From Parvibaculum sp. (GTDB taxonomy: Bacteria; Pseudomonadota; Alphaproteobacteria; Parvibaculales; Parvibaculaceae): a DNA stretch of 64,000 nucleotides. Where the stretch lies: contig NZ_JAHBYN010000001.1 of assembly GCF_019635935.1 (NCBI RefSeq), positions 3,253,532-3,317,531 of the forward strand. Reading direction: 5' to 3'. Of this stretch, positions 1 to 9,866 are shown piece after piece (the first letter of the stretch is position 1; the number at the start of each line of letters is the position of its first letter). The position numbers and the translations under genes were made by a program. A model generated the notes under the pieces. That model ran no database searches. It saw nothing but the letters and a program-made list of their open reading frames with translations, and had not been told where the DNA came from.

Positions 1-32
1 GCAGGGGGCCGTTTTTGCGGCATGATGGCGCC

Positions 33-524
33 ATGAATGTGCTGACCCGATACCGGATGCGGATGGCCCGGCCTGGCGCCGACGAGGAGACGATCGCGCG
101 TCTGAAGGTCGCCTGCTGGCGCGAGGCCTATCCGGGCATCCTGCCGCAACCGGTCCTCGACGGGCTCGATGTCGTCCGTTCGACGGCCGAATGGCGCCGC
201 GCGCTCGGCGAAGGTATCGCCTGGATCGCCGAACAATCGGGCGCACCCGTCGGTTTCGGTCATATGCGCGATGCCGAGGTAACGACGCTTTATGTGAGGC
301 GGCAGGACCACGGGCACGGGCTCGGCCGTGAATTGCTGACGCATCTCTTCGATGAGATCGGATGTCTCGGCCACCGTGCGGCGCATCTCTGGGTGCTGGA
401 GGAAAATCCGAAGGCGCGCCATTTCTACGAACGCATGGGCGGCCGCCTCGCTGCCCGCCGTCCCGTCGGCTTCGCCCGCTATCCGCGCATCACAGAAGTG
501 CGCTACGACTTCGCGCTGGACTGA
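33..524 (+). CDS. GNAT-family N-acetyltransferase
   Basis: Predicted acetyl-CoA-dependent N-acetyltransferase of about 163 residues with unknown acceptor. The core GNAT pattern is visible: a beta-strand ending in TTLYV, then an acetyl-CoA pyrophosphate loop of the form R-x-x-G-H-G-L-G, and the C-terminal ENPKARHFYERMGG segment typical of motif B. I chose ATG at 33; an in-frame TTG at 15 with a purine-rich stretch before it is an alternative. Only 15-30 bases lie upstream, so promoter and operon context are not visible. Fold is confident, substrate is not. Confidence 0.85.
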   Translation: MNVLTRYRMRMARPGADEETIARLKVACWREAYPGILPQPVLDGLDVVRSTAEWRRALGEGIAWIAEQSGAPVGFGHMRDAEVTTLYVRRQDHGHGLGRELLTHLFDEIGCLGHRAAHLWVLEENPKARHFYERMGGRLAARRPVGFARYPRITEVRYDFALD

Positions 525-527
525 CGC

Positions 528-1670
528 TCAATCCGCTGCGCGCAATCCTTCGCGTTCCCATCGTCCGAGCCCGGCCAGCGTCGTCTCGTAGCAGGCGAGT
601 GCGTTGGCGACGACGTTCTCCTGCCAGGATTGCCGGCGCGGCGCGTAATCGTCGCGGATTTCCTCGAAATAGCCCGGCGCTTCCGGTGCATCGAAGCCGC
701 CCACGAAGCGCAGCCAGCGTTCGAGCATCGGCACGCGCATTGCCTTCGCCGCATTGCCTTTCGTTTGCGCCGAACGAAATTCGATGACGGCGCCGGCAAA
801 TTCGGCCCTTGGCCCGAGTTGCGCCTCAAGCCCCCAGAACATGATACCGCGCCGCGTCGGCCGCTTCGACCCCCACATCGTGTCGACGGTCTTGGGGTCC
901 AGCGCCTCGCGCCCCCACCACGAGGCAGCGCGCGAAAAACCTGAACCCCTGGGGTCCGAAAAACAAAGATGGATCAGCTCCCCGTCGCCCGCCGGCCCCG
1001 AATGCCAGTCAATGAAGCCGACGCGATGCGCGCGTGGCAGCGCCTCGCGCACAATGCGCCGCATCGTCAGGTTCGACCATTCAGGCGCCAGCCCGCCGAA
1101 ATGATAGCCGTCGGGATGCGTGTACTGCCCGCGGCTGATCGCGTCTTCGAGCGCCCATTGTCCGTGCCGTTCGATGAAGCGCGCGCCCGCCACCAGCATT
1201 TTCTGGATGGCCGCGTCGTCGATCCGCTCGGGGCAAAGCAACGGATGCAACTCGTCGTAAAATGGATTTTCGGGATGCGGCGCGTTGTGATCGAGAAAAT
1301 TGCGGTTGAGATCGACATTGTTCTCGGTGCCGCGCAACCCCCAGGCGAAGCCGAACGGATTGACGGCATGCACCATCAGCACCGCGACGCCGTGTGGCAG
1401 CCGCGCGGGCCCGCCATCGCCGATCCAGGCAAGCTGCGCCGCCGATCCGCCATAGCCCTCCGCGCCGTGTGTGCCGCAAGTATTGAGCAACACCGTTCCG
1501 GCATCCGCAGGTCCGAACCACGCGGTATCGGTGAAAAGCCGTGTATCGCCGGGTCCGCGCGCCGGCATGTTCTCATAAGTCGCAATGCGCCCGCCCGCCG
1601 CATCCGCCGCCGTCAGAAAGCGCGCGCGGGCTTCGGCGTAAGTCTCTGAAAAGAATGCGGTAGCCTTCAT
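528..1670 (-). CDS. M14-like zinc carboxypeptidase (DUF2817)
   Basis: Probable zinc-dependent carboxypeptidase/amidohydrolase of the DUF2817 branch of the M14 fold, about 380 residues. Zinc-ligand pattern is visible: H68-x-x-E71 in a THGAEG context, the N-x-D-L-N-R-N-F substrate-binding motif around residues 118-125, H223 in DWHSG, and E297 in VIEFRS as the likely catalytic glutamate. No signal peptide, so probably cytoplasmic. ATG at 1670 fits the family N-terminus; a GTG at 1703 would add 11 Arg-rich residues and is less likely. It converges with the acetyltransferase gene (3-bp gap) and is divergent from gabD. The natural substrate is unknown. Confidence 0.85.
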   Translation of the reverse strand: MKATAFFSETYAEARARFLTAADAAGGRIATYENMPARGPGDTRLFTDTAWFGPADAGTVLLNTCGTHGAEGYGGSAAQLAWIGDGGPARLPHGVAVLMVHAVNPFGFAWGLRGTENNVDLNRNFLDHNAPHPENPFYDELHPLLCPERIDDAAIQKMLVAGARFIERHGQWALEDAISRGQYTHPDGYHFGGLAPEWSNLTMRRIVREALPRAHRVGFIDWHSGPAGDGELIHLCFSDPRGSGFSRAASWWGREALDPKTVDTMWGSKRPTRRGIMFWGLEAQLGPRAEFAGAVIEFRSAQTKGNAAKAMRVPMLERWLRFVGGFDAPEAPGYFEEIRDDYAPRRQSWQENVVANALACYETTLAGLGRWEREGLRAAD

Positions 1671-1767
1671 GCGCTGGGGTCTTTTCCGGCCTCTTTCCGG
1701 CACCGGGCCGGAGTGCTAACAAGGGGGCAGGATACAGACCGCCGCCGGTTATTCCAAAGGACTTCTT

Positions 1768-3228
1768 ATGACGCTTGCCGATCGCCTCAAGGACAAAACC
1801 CTGCTGAAAAGCCGTTGTTATATCGACGGAAAATGGGTGGGCGACAAGGCGCCGCAGATCGCCGTGACCGACCCGGCGACGGGCGAGACGATCGTGACGG
1901 TGCCCTCGCTCGGCGAGGCCGAGACGCGCAGCGCCCTCGAAGCCGCGGCGCGCGCGCAAAAGGCGTGGGCCGCACGTCCGGCGAAAGAGCGCGCGGCCAT
2001 ACTCCGGCGCTGGTTCGATCTGATGATGCAGAACCAGGACGATCTCGGCGCGATCCTGACGGCCGAGCAGGGCAAGCCGCTCGCCGAGGCCAAGGGCGAA
2101 ATCGCCTATGCCGCCGCTTTCATCGAGTTTTATGCGGAGGAAGCCAAACGCGTTTACGGCTCGATCGTGCCGGCGCCGACGTCCGACCGTCGCATCGTCG
2201 TGCTGAAACAGCCCATCGGCGTTTGCGCCGCCATCACACCGTGGAATTTTCCGGCCGCCATGATCACGCGCAAGGCCGCGCCGGCGCTCGCCGCCGGTTG
2301 CGCGATGGTGGTGAAGCCGGCCACCGCAACGCCGCTCTCGGCCTTTGCGTTGGCAGAGCTTGCCGAACGCGCCGGTCTGCCCGCCGGATTGCTGAGTGTT
2401 CTCACCGGAAAGGCCGGCGCCATCGGCGGCGAAATGACGTCGAGCCCGCTCGTCCGCAAACTGACCTTCACCGGCTCCACCGAAATCGGCAAGGAGCTGA
2501 TGAAGCAGGCGGCCTCCACCGTCAAGAAGGTCTCGCTCGAACTCGGCGGCAACGCACCCTTCATCGTTTTCGACGATGCCGACATCGACGCGGCGGTCGA
2601 AGGCGCGGTCGCCTCGAAATACCGCAACACCGGCCAGACCTGCATCTGCACCAACCGTTTCCTCGTTCAATCCGCGGTGCATGGCGAATTCGTCGACAAG
2701 CTGGCGGCGAAGGTCGCGCAACTGAAAGTCGGTTCCGGCTTCGATGATGGCGTCGTGCAGGGCCCGCTGATCGACATGGCCGCGGTCGAGAAGGTCGAGG
2801 AGCATGTGGCGGACGCGATCGCCGGCGGTGCGACGGTCCGCGCCGGCGGCAAGCGCCACGCGAGAGGCGGTTCCTTCTTCGAGCCGACGGTCATTTCGGG
2901 GATGACGCAGAAAATGAAGGCCGCGCGCGAGGAAACCTTCGGCCCCCTTGCCCCGGTCTTCCGCTTCGACACCGAGGATGAAGCGATCGCGCTCGCCAAC
3001 GACACGCCCTTCGGCCTCGCATCCTATTTCTACAGCCGCGACATTGGCCGTGTCTGGCGTGTCGCCGAGGCGCTCGAATGCGGGCTTGTCGGCGTCAATG
3101 CCGGGTTGATCTCGACCGAAGTTGCGCCCTTTGGCGGCTACAAGGAATCCGGGCTTGGCCGCGAAGGCGGGCCCTGGGGTCTCGAGGAATTTCTTGAAAT
3201 CAAATATGTCGCAATGGCGGGGCTCTGA
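1768..3228 (+). CDS. gabD: Succinate-semialdehyde dehydrogenase (NAD(P)+)
   Basis: Aldehyde dehydrogenase superfamily, 486 residues, the usual GabD length. Oxidises succinate semialdehyde to succinate, the last step of GABA degradation. Seen: the FTGSTEIGK cofactor motif, catalytic-base Glu near residue 258 in LELGGN, and nucleophile Cys near residue 292 in the NTGQTCICTNRF motif, whose second Cys two positions on is typical of GabD proteins. An AAAGGA ribosome site precedes the ATG. rpiA follows after 3 bases and gor 25 bases later, so the three are probably cotranscribed. Other semialdehydes as substrates cannot be excluded, and no GABA transaminase is nearby. Confidence 0.93.
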   Translation: MTLADRLKDKTLLKSRCYIDGKWVGDKAPQIAVTDPATGETIVTVPSLGEAETRSALEAAARAQKAWAARPAKERAAILRRWFDLMMQNQDDLGAILTAEQGKPLAEAKGEIAYAAAFIEFYAEEAKRVYGSIVPAPTSDRRIVVLKQPIGVCAAITPWNFPAAMITRKAAPALAAGCAMVVKPATATPLSAFALAELAERAGLPAGLLSVLTGKAGAIGGEMTSSPLVRKLTFTGSTEIGKELMKQAASTVKKVSLELGGNAPFIVFDDADIDAAVEGAVASKYRNTGQTCICTNRFLVQSAVHGEFVDKLAAKVAQLKVGSGFDDGVVQGPLIDMAAVEKVEEHVADAIAGGATVRAGGKRHARGGSFFEPTVISGMTQKMKAAREETFGPLAPVFRFDTEDEAIALANDTPFGLASYFYSRDIGRVWRVAEALECGLVGVNAGLISTEVAPFGGYKESGLGREGGPWGLEEFLEIKYVAMAGL

Positions 3229-3231
3229 CGC

Positions 3232-3930
3232 ATGAATGCCGACGAACAGAAGAAGGCGGCGGCCGTCCGCGCGCTGGATTTCATCGAGCCCGGCATGAAG
3301 CTCGGTCTCGGCACCGGCTCGACCGCCGAGCATTTCGTCCGCGCACTCGGCGCGCGCGTCAAGGAAGGTCTTGAAATTGTCGGCGTACCGACATCGGAAC
3401 GCACCGGCAAGCTCGCCGAAAGTCTCGGCATCCCGTTGACCAATCTCGACGACACGCCGCATCTCGACATCACCGTCGACGGCGCCGACGAACTCGACAT
3501 CGAGTTGCGGCTCATCAAGGGCGGCGGCGGCGCGCTGCTGCGCGAGAAGATCGTCGCGACGGCGTCCGACCGCATGATCGTCATTGCCGATGCGTCGAAA
3601 CTCGTGAAGACGCTCGGCGCCTTTCCACTGCCGGTTGAGGTGGTGCCCTTCGGCGCCCCGGTCACCGCGCGCAAGATCGCCGAAGTGGCGGGCGCGCTCG
3701 GCTGCACCGGCAAGATGTCGCGCCGTGCCGACGACTACGGCGAGCCCTATTTCACCGACAATGGCAACTTCATCTATGACTGCGCTTTCGGAGCGATCCC
3801 CGATGCGGACGCGCTGGCGCCCGCGCTGAACCGCATTCCGGGCGTCGTCGACAATGGATTGTTCGTCGGCATCGCGTCGCTGGCCATTGTAGGAACGCCG
3901 TCGGGCACCGATATCATCGAAAAGAAATAG
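3232..3930 (+). CDS. rpiA: Ribose-5-phosphate isomerase A
   Basis: Interconverts ribose 5-phosphate and ribulose 5-phosphate in the non-oxidative pentose phosphate pathway. 232 residues, standard for RpiA. All family motifs are present: GLGTGST phosphate loop (about residues 24-30), the catalytic DGADELD block (about 84-90), and [11 protein letters not shown] (about 96-106). Starts 3 bases after gabD stops, implying translational coupling. Cytoplasmic. The pairing with glutathione reductase downstream makes sense as NADPH-linked metabolism, but this is context only. Confidence 0.97.
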   Translation: MNADEQKKAAAVRALDFIEPGMKLGLGTGSTAEHFVRALGARVKEGLEIVGVPTSERTGKLAESLGIPLTNLDDTPHLDITVDGADELDIELRLIKGGGGALLREKIVATASDRMIVIADASKLVKTLGAFPLPVEVVPFGAPVTARKIAEVAGALGCTGKMSRRADDYGEPYFTDNGNFIYDCAFGAIPDADALAPALNRIPGVVDNGLFVGIASLAIVGTPSGTDIIEKK

Positions 3931-3955
3931 GTCAGCAGCGACCGGAGCCGGAGCC

Positions 3956-5338
3956 ATGCCCAAATACGACTACGACCTTTTCGTCATCGGCGCCGGCTCG
4001 GGTGGCGTGCGCGCGGCGCGCATCGCGGCGAGTTACGGCGCGAAGGTCGCCGTCGCCGAGGAATATCGCGTCGGCGGCACTTGCGTCATCAGGGGCTGTG
4101 TGCCGAAAAAGCTGCTGGTCTACGCAAGTCATTTCGCCGAGGAATTCGAGGAGGCGGCGGGCTTCGGCTGGACGGTTGGCGAAACCTCCTTCGACTGGAA
4201 GACCCTTGTTGCGAACAAGGACAAGGAAATCGACCGCCTGAATGGCATCTATATCCGCAACCTTCAAAACGCCGGCGTCGAAATCATCGAGAGCCGTGCA
4301 ACCCTTGCGGACGCGCACACGGTCCTTCTTGCCGGAACCGGCAAGAAGGTCACCGCCGAGCGCATATTGATCGCGGTCGGCGCAACGCCATTCCTGCCCG
4401 ATCTGCCGGGCATCGAACACGCGATCACCTCGAACGAGGCGTTCCATCTGGAAGAATTGCCCAGGCGCGTTGTTGTCGTGGGCGGCGGATATATCGCGGT
4501 CGAGTTCACCGGCATTTTCAACGGTCTCGGCGCCGCGACCACGCAGCTCTATCGCGGTCCGCTGTTCATGCGTGGATTCGACGACGACCTGCGCGCGCTT
4601 CTCGCCGAAGAAATGACGAAAAAGGGTGTCGATCTGCGGATGAATGCCGACATCGCCGCCATCGAAAAGAAGGGCGGCGAACTTTGTCTGACGCTCGCCA
4701 ATGGCGATGTCGTGAAGACGGACATTGTCATGTATGCGACCGGGCGCGTGCCGAACACAAAGGGCCTCGGTCTGGAATCCGTCGGTGTGAAGCTCGGCAA
4801 GTCGGGCGAGATTGTCGTCGACGGTTATTCGCAATCCTCCGTTCCGGGCATCTATGCCGTCGGCGACGTAACCGACCGTGCCAATCTCACCCCGGTGGCG
4901 ATCCGCGAGGGCCACGCCTTCGCCGACACCGTTTATGGCGGCAGGGATGTAAAGGTCGATCATTCGATCATCCCGACAGCGGTCTTCTCTCAGCCGGAGT
5001 TGGGAACCGTCGGCCTCACCGAAGCCGATGCCCGCGCCCGCGACCCGGAAATCGACATCTACAAGACCGCCTTCCGCGCCATGAAGAGCACGCTCTCGGG
5101 TTCGCAGGAACGCAGCTTCATGAAGCTCGTGGTCGATGCGAAGACGGACAAGGTGCTCGGCGTCCATCTGATGGGCCCCGCCTCCGGCGAACTGATACAG
5201 GCCATCGGCATCGCCGTCACGATGGGCGCCACCAAGGCCCAGTTCGACGCCACAATTGCCGTCCACCCCACGGCGGCGGAGGAGCTGGTGACGCTCCGGG
5301 ACAAGTGGCAGCCGCCCGCGCAACAGGCGGCCGATTAA
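3956..5338 (+). CDS. gor: Glutathione-disulfide reductase
   Basis: FAD-dependent pyridine nucleotide-disulfide reductase, 460 residues, reducing GSSG with NADPH. The FAD-binding GAGSGGVRAARIAA loop is at the N-terminus. The redox pair is C43-V-I-R-G-C48, the GR-type spacing and residues that separate it from dihydrolipoamide dehydrogenase. A second GGGYIAVEF Rossmann motif binds NADPH, and the C-terminal HPTAAEE carries the active-site His-Glu. Third gene of a gabD-rpiA-gor run. A weak 7-bp inverted repeat at 5367-5395 lies downstream but has no T-tract. Confidence 0.95.
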   Translation: MPKYDYDLFVIGAGSGGVRAARIAASYGAKVAVAEEYRVGGTCVIRGCVPKKLLVYASHFAEEFEEAAGFGWTVGETSFDWKTLVANKDKEIDRLNGIYIRNLQNAGVEIIESRATLADAHTVLLAGTGKKVTAERILIAVGATPFLPDLPGIEHAITSNEAFHLEELPRRVVVVGGGYIAVEFTGIFNGLGAATTQLYRGPLFMRGFDDDLRALLAEEMTKKGVDLRMNADIAAIEKKGGELCLTLANGDVVKTDIVMYATGRVPNTKGLGLESVGVKLGKSGEIVVDGYSQSSVPGIYAVGDVTDRANLTPVAIREGHAFADTVYGGRDVKVDHSIIPTAVFSQPELGTVGLTEADARARDPEIDIYKTAFRAMKSTLSGSQERSFMKLVVDAKTDKVLGVHLMGPASGELIQAIGIAVTMGATKAQFDATIAVHPTAAEELVTLRDKWQPPAQQAAD

Positions 5339-5492
5339 CCGCATTTCCTTGTCCTCAAGCGCGATCAAGGGCTTAGGCTTCCCTTTAGAGCCCTTGTGGC
5401 CTATAACTCGGCCTTCCATATGAGGAGCGTGCGGCGCCGCCGGGCATCTGGCCCGAAGCCCGCGCGCTTTCTTTCGTTTCGGAGTGACGACG

Positions 5493-6887
5493 ATGGCGGA
5501 GACCTGGAAACCGGAGAGCTGGCGTGCCAAGCCCGCAAAGCATCTCCCGAGCTACCCGGATGCGGCGGCCCTGGCCGCTGTCGAAGAGCGCCTGCGCTCC
5601 TATCCGCCGCTCGTTTTTGCAGGCGAGGCCCGCAAGCTGAAGGCAGAACTCGCCGAGGTCTGCGAGGGCCGTGCATTCCTGCTTCAGGGCGGCGACTGCG
5701 CCGAGAGCTTCGCCGAATTCTCCGCCGACAATATCCGCGACACGTTCCGTGTGCTGCTGCAGATGGCGGTTGTGCTGACCTTCGCCGCCTCCTCGCCGGT
5801 TGTGAAGGTCGGGCGCATTGCGGGCCAGTTCGCCAAGCCCCGTTCCTCGCCCACCGAGACCATCGACGGCGTGACGCTGCCGTCCTATCTCGGCGACAAC
5901 ATCAACGGCATCGAGTTCGACGAGAAGGCCCGCGTGCCCGATCCCGACAGGCTTCTGCGTGCCTATTCGCAATCGGCCTCGACGCTGAACCTCATTCGCG
6001 CTTTCGCGCAGGGCGGCTATGCCGATCTCGATTTCGTGCATCGCTGGAACCTCGGCTTCGTCGCCGATGGGTCCGAGGGCGCGCGCTACGAGGAGCTGGC
6101 CAACCGCATCACCGAGGCGCTCGACTTCATGCGCGCCTGCGGCATCGACAGCGCCACCCAGCCGCAGCTCCACACGACGGAGTTCTATACCAGCCACGAG
6201 GCGCTGCTGCTCGGCTACGAGCAGGCGATGACGCGCATCGATAGCACGACCGGCGAATGGTACGACACCTCGGCCCACATGCTCTGGATCGGCGACCGCA
6301 CGCGCCAACCCGATCACGGCCATGTCGAGTTCCTGCGCGGCGTGAAGAACCCCATCGGCATGAAATGCGGTCCTTCGCTCGATCCCGAGGAACTGATCCG
6401 TCTGACCGACATCCTCAACCCGAAGAACGAGCCGGGCCGGCTGACGCTGATTTGCCGCTTCGGCGCCGAGAATGTCGAGAAGCACCTGCCGCAGCTCATT
6501 CGCACCATCGAGCGCGAGGGCAAGAAGGTCGTCTGGTCCTGCGACCCGATGCACGGCAACACGATCAAGGCGTCGTCGGGCTACAAGACGCGGCCGGTGG
6601 ATCGCATCCTCGCCGAGGTGCAGGCCTTCATGGCTGTCCACCGCGCCGAGGGCACGCATGCCGGCGGCGTTCATTTCGAAATGACCGGCCAGAACGTCAC
6701 CGAATGCATCGGCGGCGCGCAGGCAATTTCCGAGACCGAGCTCGGCGACCGCTACCACACGCATTGCGACCCGCGCCTCAATGCCAGCCAGTCGCTGGAA
6801 CTCTCCTTTCTGATCGCCGAAGGGCTGAAGAAGGAACGCGTGGAAAATGCGCGCACCCAGCCCGCCACCGCGCTCGGTGCCTGGTAG
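5493..6887 (+). CDS. aroG: 3-deoxy-7-phosphoheptulonate synthase, class II
   Basis: Condenses phosphoenolpyruvate and erythrose 4-phosphate to DAHP, the first step of the shikimate/aromatic pathway. About 464 residues, as in plant-type (class II, AroA-II) enzymes. Family signatures seen: [11 protein letters not shown], the [11 protein letters not shown] phosphate/metal region, the [11 protein letters not shown] block and [11 protein letters not shown] at 5493 follows GGAG at 5481-5484; a GTG at 5484 overlaps that site and is less likely. Class II enzymes usually have their own feedback regulation, which cannot be judged here. Single gene ended by the terminator at 6970-6995. Confidence 0.95.
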   Translation: MAETWKPESWRAKPAKHLPSYPDAAALAAVEERLRSYPPLVFAGEARKLKAELAEVCEGRAFLLQGGDCAESFAEFSADNIRDTFRVLLQMAVVLTFAASSPVVKVGRIAGQFAKPRSSPTETIDGVTLPSYLGDNINGIEFDEKARVPDPDRLLRAYSQSASTLNLIRAFAQGGYADLDFVHRWNLGFVADGSEGARYEELANRITEALDFMRACGIDSATQPQLHTTEFYTSHEALLLGYEQAMTRIDSTTGEWYDTSAHMLWIGDRTRQPDHGHVEFLRGVKNPIGMKCGPSLDPEELIRLTDILNPKNEPGRLTLICRFGAENVEKHLPQLIRTIEREGKKVVWSCDPMHGNTIKASSGYKTRPVDRILAEVQAFMAVHRAEGTHAGGVHFEMTGQNVTECIGGAQAISETELGDRYHTHCDPRLNASQSLELSFLIAEGLKKERVENARTQPATALGAW

Positions 6888-6969
6888 GAGCGTTTCCAGG
6901 CCAAGTGGATGCTGGTTGGCCGTCCGGAAACGCGACCGGACAAAACCCCGTACACAGATGAATATGTAG

Positions 6970-6995
6970 AAGGCCCGGCAAGTCCGGGCCTTTTT
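6970..6995 (+). terminator. Intrinsic terminator of aroG
   Basis: Perfect 9-bp stem AAGGCCCGG (6970-6978), 5-base loop CAAGT, complement CCGGGCCTT (6984-6992) running into a T-tract (6991-6995) and then a T-rich CTTTG. Lies 82 bases after the aroG stop codon. This is the clearest rho-independent terminator in the window. Confidence 0.9.
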
Positions 6996-7056
6996 CTTTG
7001 TCGTCGTTTGCTCTACAAGGGGTCGGGGGGCAAATCGGATCGAAAGGAAATCGCCG

Positions 7057-7686
7057 ATGAGCTCAATGAACGGTCGAAAAATCGCGGGGTTCGCTGCCGC
7101 GGTGCTGTTCCTTTCGACCCCCGGCGTCGCAGAGGCGAGCAATTCGAGCGGTTGGCGTGCCCCGGCGCCGGATGACAGGCTTTACGCCGTCACGATTTTC
7201 ATGGGCGAAGGCACCGAAAACAATTTCAGCAACATCATCGAGAATTTTTTCGACGTCGAAGGTTCGACCGATCACGTGCTGGGTCTGACCGCTTCGCGCC
7301 TTCTCGGCTGGTACGGTCCGTCGCTGAGCTTCGAAGCCGAGCTGATGTATGCCTACCATTATGGCCGCGAGGTCTATCACGAGATCGGCACGGCCGCTTA
7401 TGCGCGCTGGCACGATTTTCCCTGGAACGACTATGTGTTGACAACCGCCGCAATCGGCATGGGCCCGTCCTACACCACCGAGTTTCCGCAGCTTGAGGCG
7501 CAGCCCGACGGCAGCCGTTCGCGTCTGCTGAACCAGTTGAACCTGCAAACGACTTTCGCCCTGCCGTCGCGGCCCGACATCGCACTTGTCGCGCGCATGC
7601 AGCATCGTTCGGGCATGTTCGGCGCCTTCAACGGCGTCACCGACGCCTCGAACTTCCTGACGCTGGGTCTGCGGTACGAATTCTAG
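7057..7686 (+). CDS. Small outer-membrane beta-barrel protein
   Basis: 209-residue protein with an N-terminal signal peptide (hydrophobic stretch about 9-25, cleavage near AEA-S) and alternating aromatic/polar strands ending in RYEF, an aromatic C-terminus as used by the BAM machinery. The last 30 residues carry H-R-S followed 11 residues after the Ser by an Asp. This loosely recalls the His-x-Ser...Glu triad of PagL lipid A 3-O-deacylase/acyloxyacyl hydrolase proteins, but Asp replaces Glu and the spacing is off by one. Outer-membrane barrel is likely; enzymatic function is a hypothesis. It converges with the reductase gene to its right, overlapping by 4 bases. Confidence 0.7.
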   Translation: MSSMNGRKIAGFAAAVLFLSTPGVAEASNSSGWRAPAPDDRLYAVTIFMGEGTENNFSNIIENFFDVEGSTDHVLGLTASRLLGWYGPSLSFEAELMYAYHYGREVYHEIGTAAYARWHDFPWNDYVLTTAAIGMGPSYTTEFPQLEAQPDGSRSRLLNQLNLQTTFALPSRPDIALVARMQHRSGMFGAFNGVTDASNFLTLGLRYEF

Positions 7687-8696
7687 CTGACCTTGATCAG
7701 CCGCCGCCCCAGATTCTCGCCCTCGAACAGGCCGATAAAGGCCGCCGCCGATCCCTCGATCCCGTCCGACACGTCTTCCGTGTAGACGAGCTTTCCGTCA
7801 TGGATCCACCCGGCCATCTCACCTTGAGCCTCGCGGAACTGCTTGAAATAGTCGAAGACGACCAGCCCTTCCATCCGCAGCCGATGCGTGATGAAGCGCG
7901 TCACGTTGCGGATGCCGCGTAGCTCGTTTTCGGTGCGGTTATATTCGCTGACCTGACCGGACACGACGATGCGCCCGTGCTCCTTCATGTTGAGGATCGC
8001 CGCATCCAGCATCTCCCCGCCCACATTGTCGAAATAAATGTCGACACCGTCCGGGCAGGCCGCCGCGATGGCCGCGCGCAAATCGGCGCCGCGATAGGAG
8101 AAGCATTCGTCGAAGCCGAGCCCCTTCACGTAGTCGCACTTCTCTTTCGATCCCGCGATGCCGACAACGCGGCATCCCTTCATCTTCGCGATCTGCCCGG
8201 CGGTGGCGCCCACAGGCCCCGCGGCCGACGAGATCAGCACCGTGTCGCCCTCTTTCGGTTGCCCGAGATCGAGCAGCCCGAAATAGGAGGTGAGCCCCGG
8301 AATGCCGAGCACGCCGATCGCCGCCGTCGGCCTGAGCTTGCCGTGATAGATCGCCGGATCGAGCTTCTGGATGCCGCGCCCGTTGGAGATGGCGTGGCTG
8401 ACCCAGCCGAAGCCGCCGGTCACGCGGTCGCCCACCGCGAACTTTTCGTTGTTCGAAGCTTCCACCACGCCCACCATCGCGCTGTCGATGGTCTCGCCCA
8501 CCGGCAGCGCGGCCGTGTAGCTGTCGCCCGAAAGCCGTCCGCGCATCCCCGGATCGACCGAGTGATGCTCGGTGCGGATCAGCAATTCGTGCTCGCCGGG
8601 GTCGGGCAGCGTCACATCCTCAAGCCGGAAATTCTCCGGCTTCGGTTTGCCCGCCGGCCGCGAAGCCAGCACCCAGCGTTTTGCTTTTGTCGGCAT
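7683..8696 (-). CDS. NADP-dependent medium-chain oxidoreductase (PTGR/CurA type)
   Basis: 337-residue zinc-independent medium-chain reductase of the prostaglandin/alkenal reductase group, which reduces activated C=C bonds of enones with NADPH. Seen: the VDPGMRGR segment near the N-terminus typical of this branch, the AAGPVGATAGQIAK cofactor loop, and the DIYFDNVGGEMLDA motif. GGAGGCG ribosome site before the ATG at 8696. Begins 19 bases after the paralog at 8716-9741, so the two form an operon; a third paralog lies at 14476-15474. The true electrophile is unknown. Confidence 0.9.
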   Translation of the reverse strand: MPTKAKRWVLASRPAGKPKPENFRLEDVTLPDPGEHELLIRTEHHSVDPGMRGRLSGDSYTAALPVGETIDSAMVGVVEASNNEKFAVGDRVTGGFGWVSHAISNGRGIQKLDPAIYHGKLRPTAAIGVLGIPGLTSYFGLLDLGQPKEGDTVLISSAAGPVGATAGQIAKMKGCRVVGIAGSKEKCDYVKGLGFDECFSYRGADLRAAIAAACPDGVDIYFDNVGGEMLDAAILNMKEHGRIVVSGQVSEYNRTENELRGIRNVTRFITHRLRMEGLVVFDYFKQFREAQGEMAGWIHDGKLVYTEDVSDGIEGSAAAFIGLFEGENLGRRLIKVS

Positions 8697-8715
8697 GGTG
8701 GTTCGCCTCCGCCTC

Positions 8716-9741
8716 TCAGACCGCCTTGTCCGGGCCGATCTTCACCAGCATCTTGCCGAAATTGCCGCCGGAAAAGAGCTTGAGAAAAGCTTTCGGCGCA
8801 TTCTCGATGCCATCTTCCACCGTCTCTTCCCAGTGCATCTTGCCGCCTTTGATCAGCGGCCCCATCTCGGCGAAGAATTCCGGCAGGTGCTGGAAATAGT
8901 TGGAAACGATGAAGCCCTGCAGGCGCAGGCTCTTGCCGACGATCTGGATGAGATTGGTCGGGCCGGGGCGGGGCGTCGTATCGTTATATTGTTCGATCAT
9001 GCCGCACATCGCGAGCCGTCCGTTGGGCCGCATCGCATTGATCGCCGCCTCCAGATGCGCGCCGCCGACATTTTCGAAATAAACGTCGATGCCCTTCGGA
9101 AAGGCCTTTGCGACGGCGGCCGTCAGGTCGCCGCAGGTCTTGTAGTTGATCGCCTTGTCGATGCCGGCCACTTCTTCGAGCCATTTGCATTTCTCGTCCG
9201 AGCCCGCCGAGCCCACCACATAGCAGCCATGCGCCTTCGCAAGCTGACAGACGACCGAGCCGACGGCGCCCGATGCGGCCGAAACGAAAACCGTCTCGCC
9301 GTCCTTGAGCTCCGCCACCTTGAAAAGCCCAGCCCAGGCCGTCATCCCCGGCATGCCGAGCGTGCCGAGAAAGGCTTCAATCGGTCCGAGCGACGGATCG
9401 ACCGGTGCAAAGCCCGCCGCCGGCGCCGTCGCATATTCGCGCCAGCCCAGCATGTGGTTGACATAGGTGCCGACCTTCAGCTTGTCGCTGTTCGACGCCA
9501 CCACCTGGCCGATCGCGCCGCCCTCCAGCGCCTTGCCGATCTGGAACGGCGGCACATAGCTTTCCCGGTCCATCATGCGCCCGCGCATGTAAGGATCGAC
9601 CGACATCCAGATGTTGCGCACCAGCACTTCGCCGTCGCCCGGCTGCCGCGCCTCGGCGCTGGCGAGTTCGAAATCGCTCTCCTTCGGCGTGCCGACCGGC
9701 CGCGCCTTGAGGCGGATTTCCTTCGAGATGAGATTTTGCAT
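8716..9741 (-). CDS. NADP-dependent medium-chain oxidoreductase, paralog 2
   Basis: Second member of the PTGR/CurA-like reductase family, about 341 residues. Shared hallmarks: VDPYMRGRM, an AASGAVGSVVCQLAK cofactor loop and DVYFENVGGAHLEA. I start at ATG 9741 because a GGAGGAC ribosome site sits about 8 bases before it. An in-frame upstream start at 9843 would add 34 residues unlike the family. First gene of a two-gene run with the paralog at 7683-8696. Likely role: NADPH-dependent detoxification of enones or quinones in the cytoplasm; substrate not deducible. Confidence 0.9.
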   Translation of the reverse strand: MQNLISKEIRLKARPVGTPKESDFELASAEARQPGDGEVLVRNIWMSVDPYMRGRMMDRESYVPPFQIGKALEGGAIGQVVASNSDKLKVGTYVNHMLGWREYATAPAAGFAPVDPSLGPIEAFLGTLGMPGMTAWAGLFKVAELKDGETVFVSAASGAVGSVVCQLAKAHGCYVVGSAGSDEKCKWLEEVAGIDKAINYKTCGDLTAAVAKAFPKGIDVYFENVGGAHLEAAINAMRPNGRLAMCGMIEQYNDTTPRPGPTNLIQIVGKSLRLQGFIVSNYFQHLPEFFAEMGPLIKGGKMHWEETVEDGIENAPKAFLKLFSGGNFGKMLVKIGPDKAV

Positions 9742-9866
9742 GGGGACGTCCTCCAGTGAGTTTTCGTTGGAGGGACAGTAGCGGCCTTTGCCGCGCGGTG
9801 AAAGCCGCGCAAGCGCCGCCCTTGAACAACACGTTGTGAGCAAATGGACGGGCAGGGGGAGGGCGC

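Noticed and set aside
1573..3963. 796-residue open frame on the minus strand across gabD and rpiA
   Set aside because: Antisense to genes with full family motifs; low-complexity Arg/Gly/Ala/Asp composition typical of shadow frames in GC-rich DNA; no ribosome site.
5367..5395. Terminator after gor
   Set aside because: Only a 7-bp stem with a 15-base loop and no T-tract; recorded as weak inverted repeat only.
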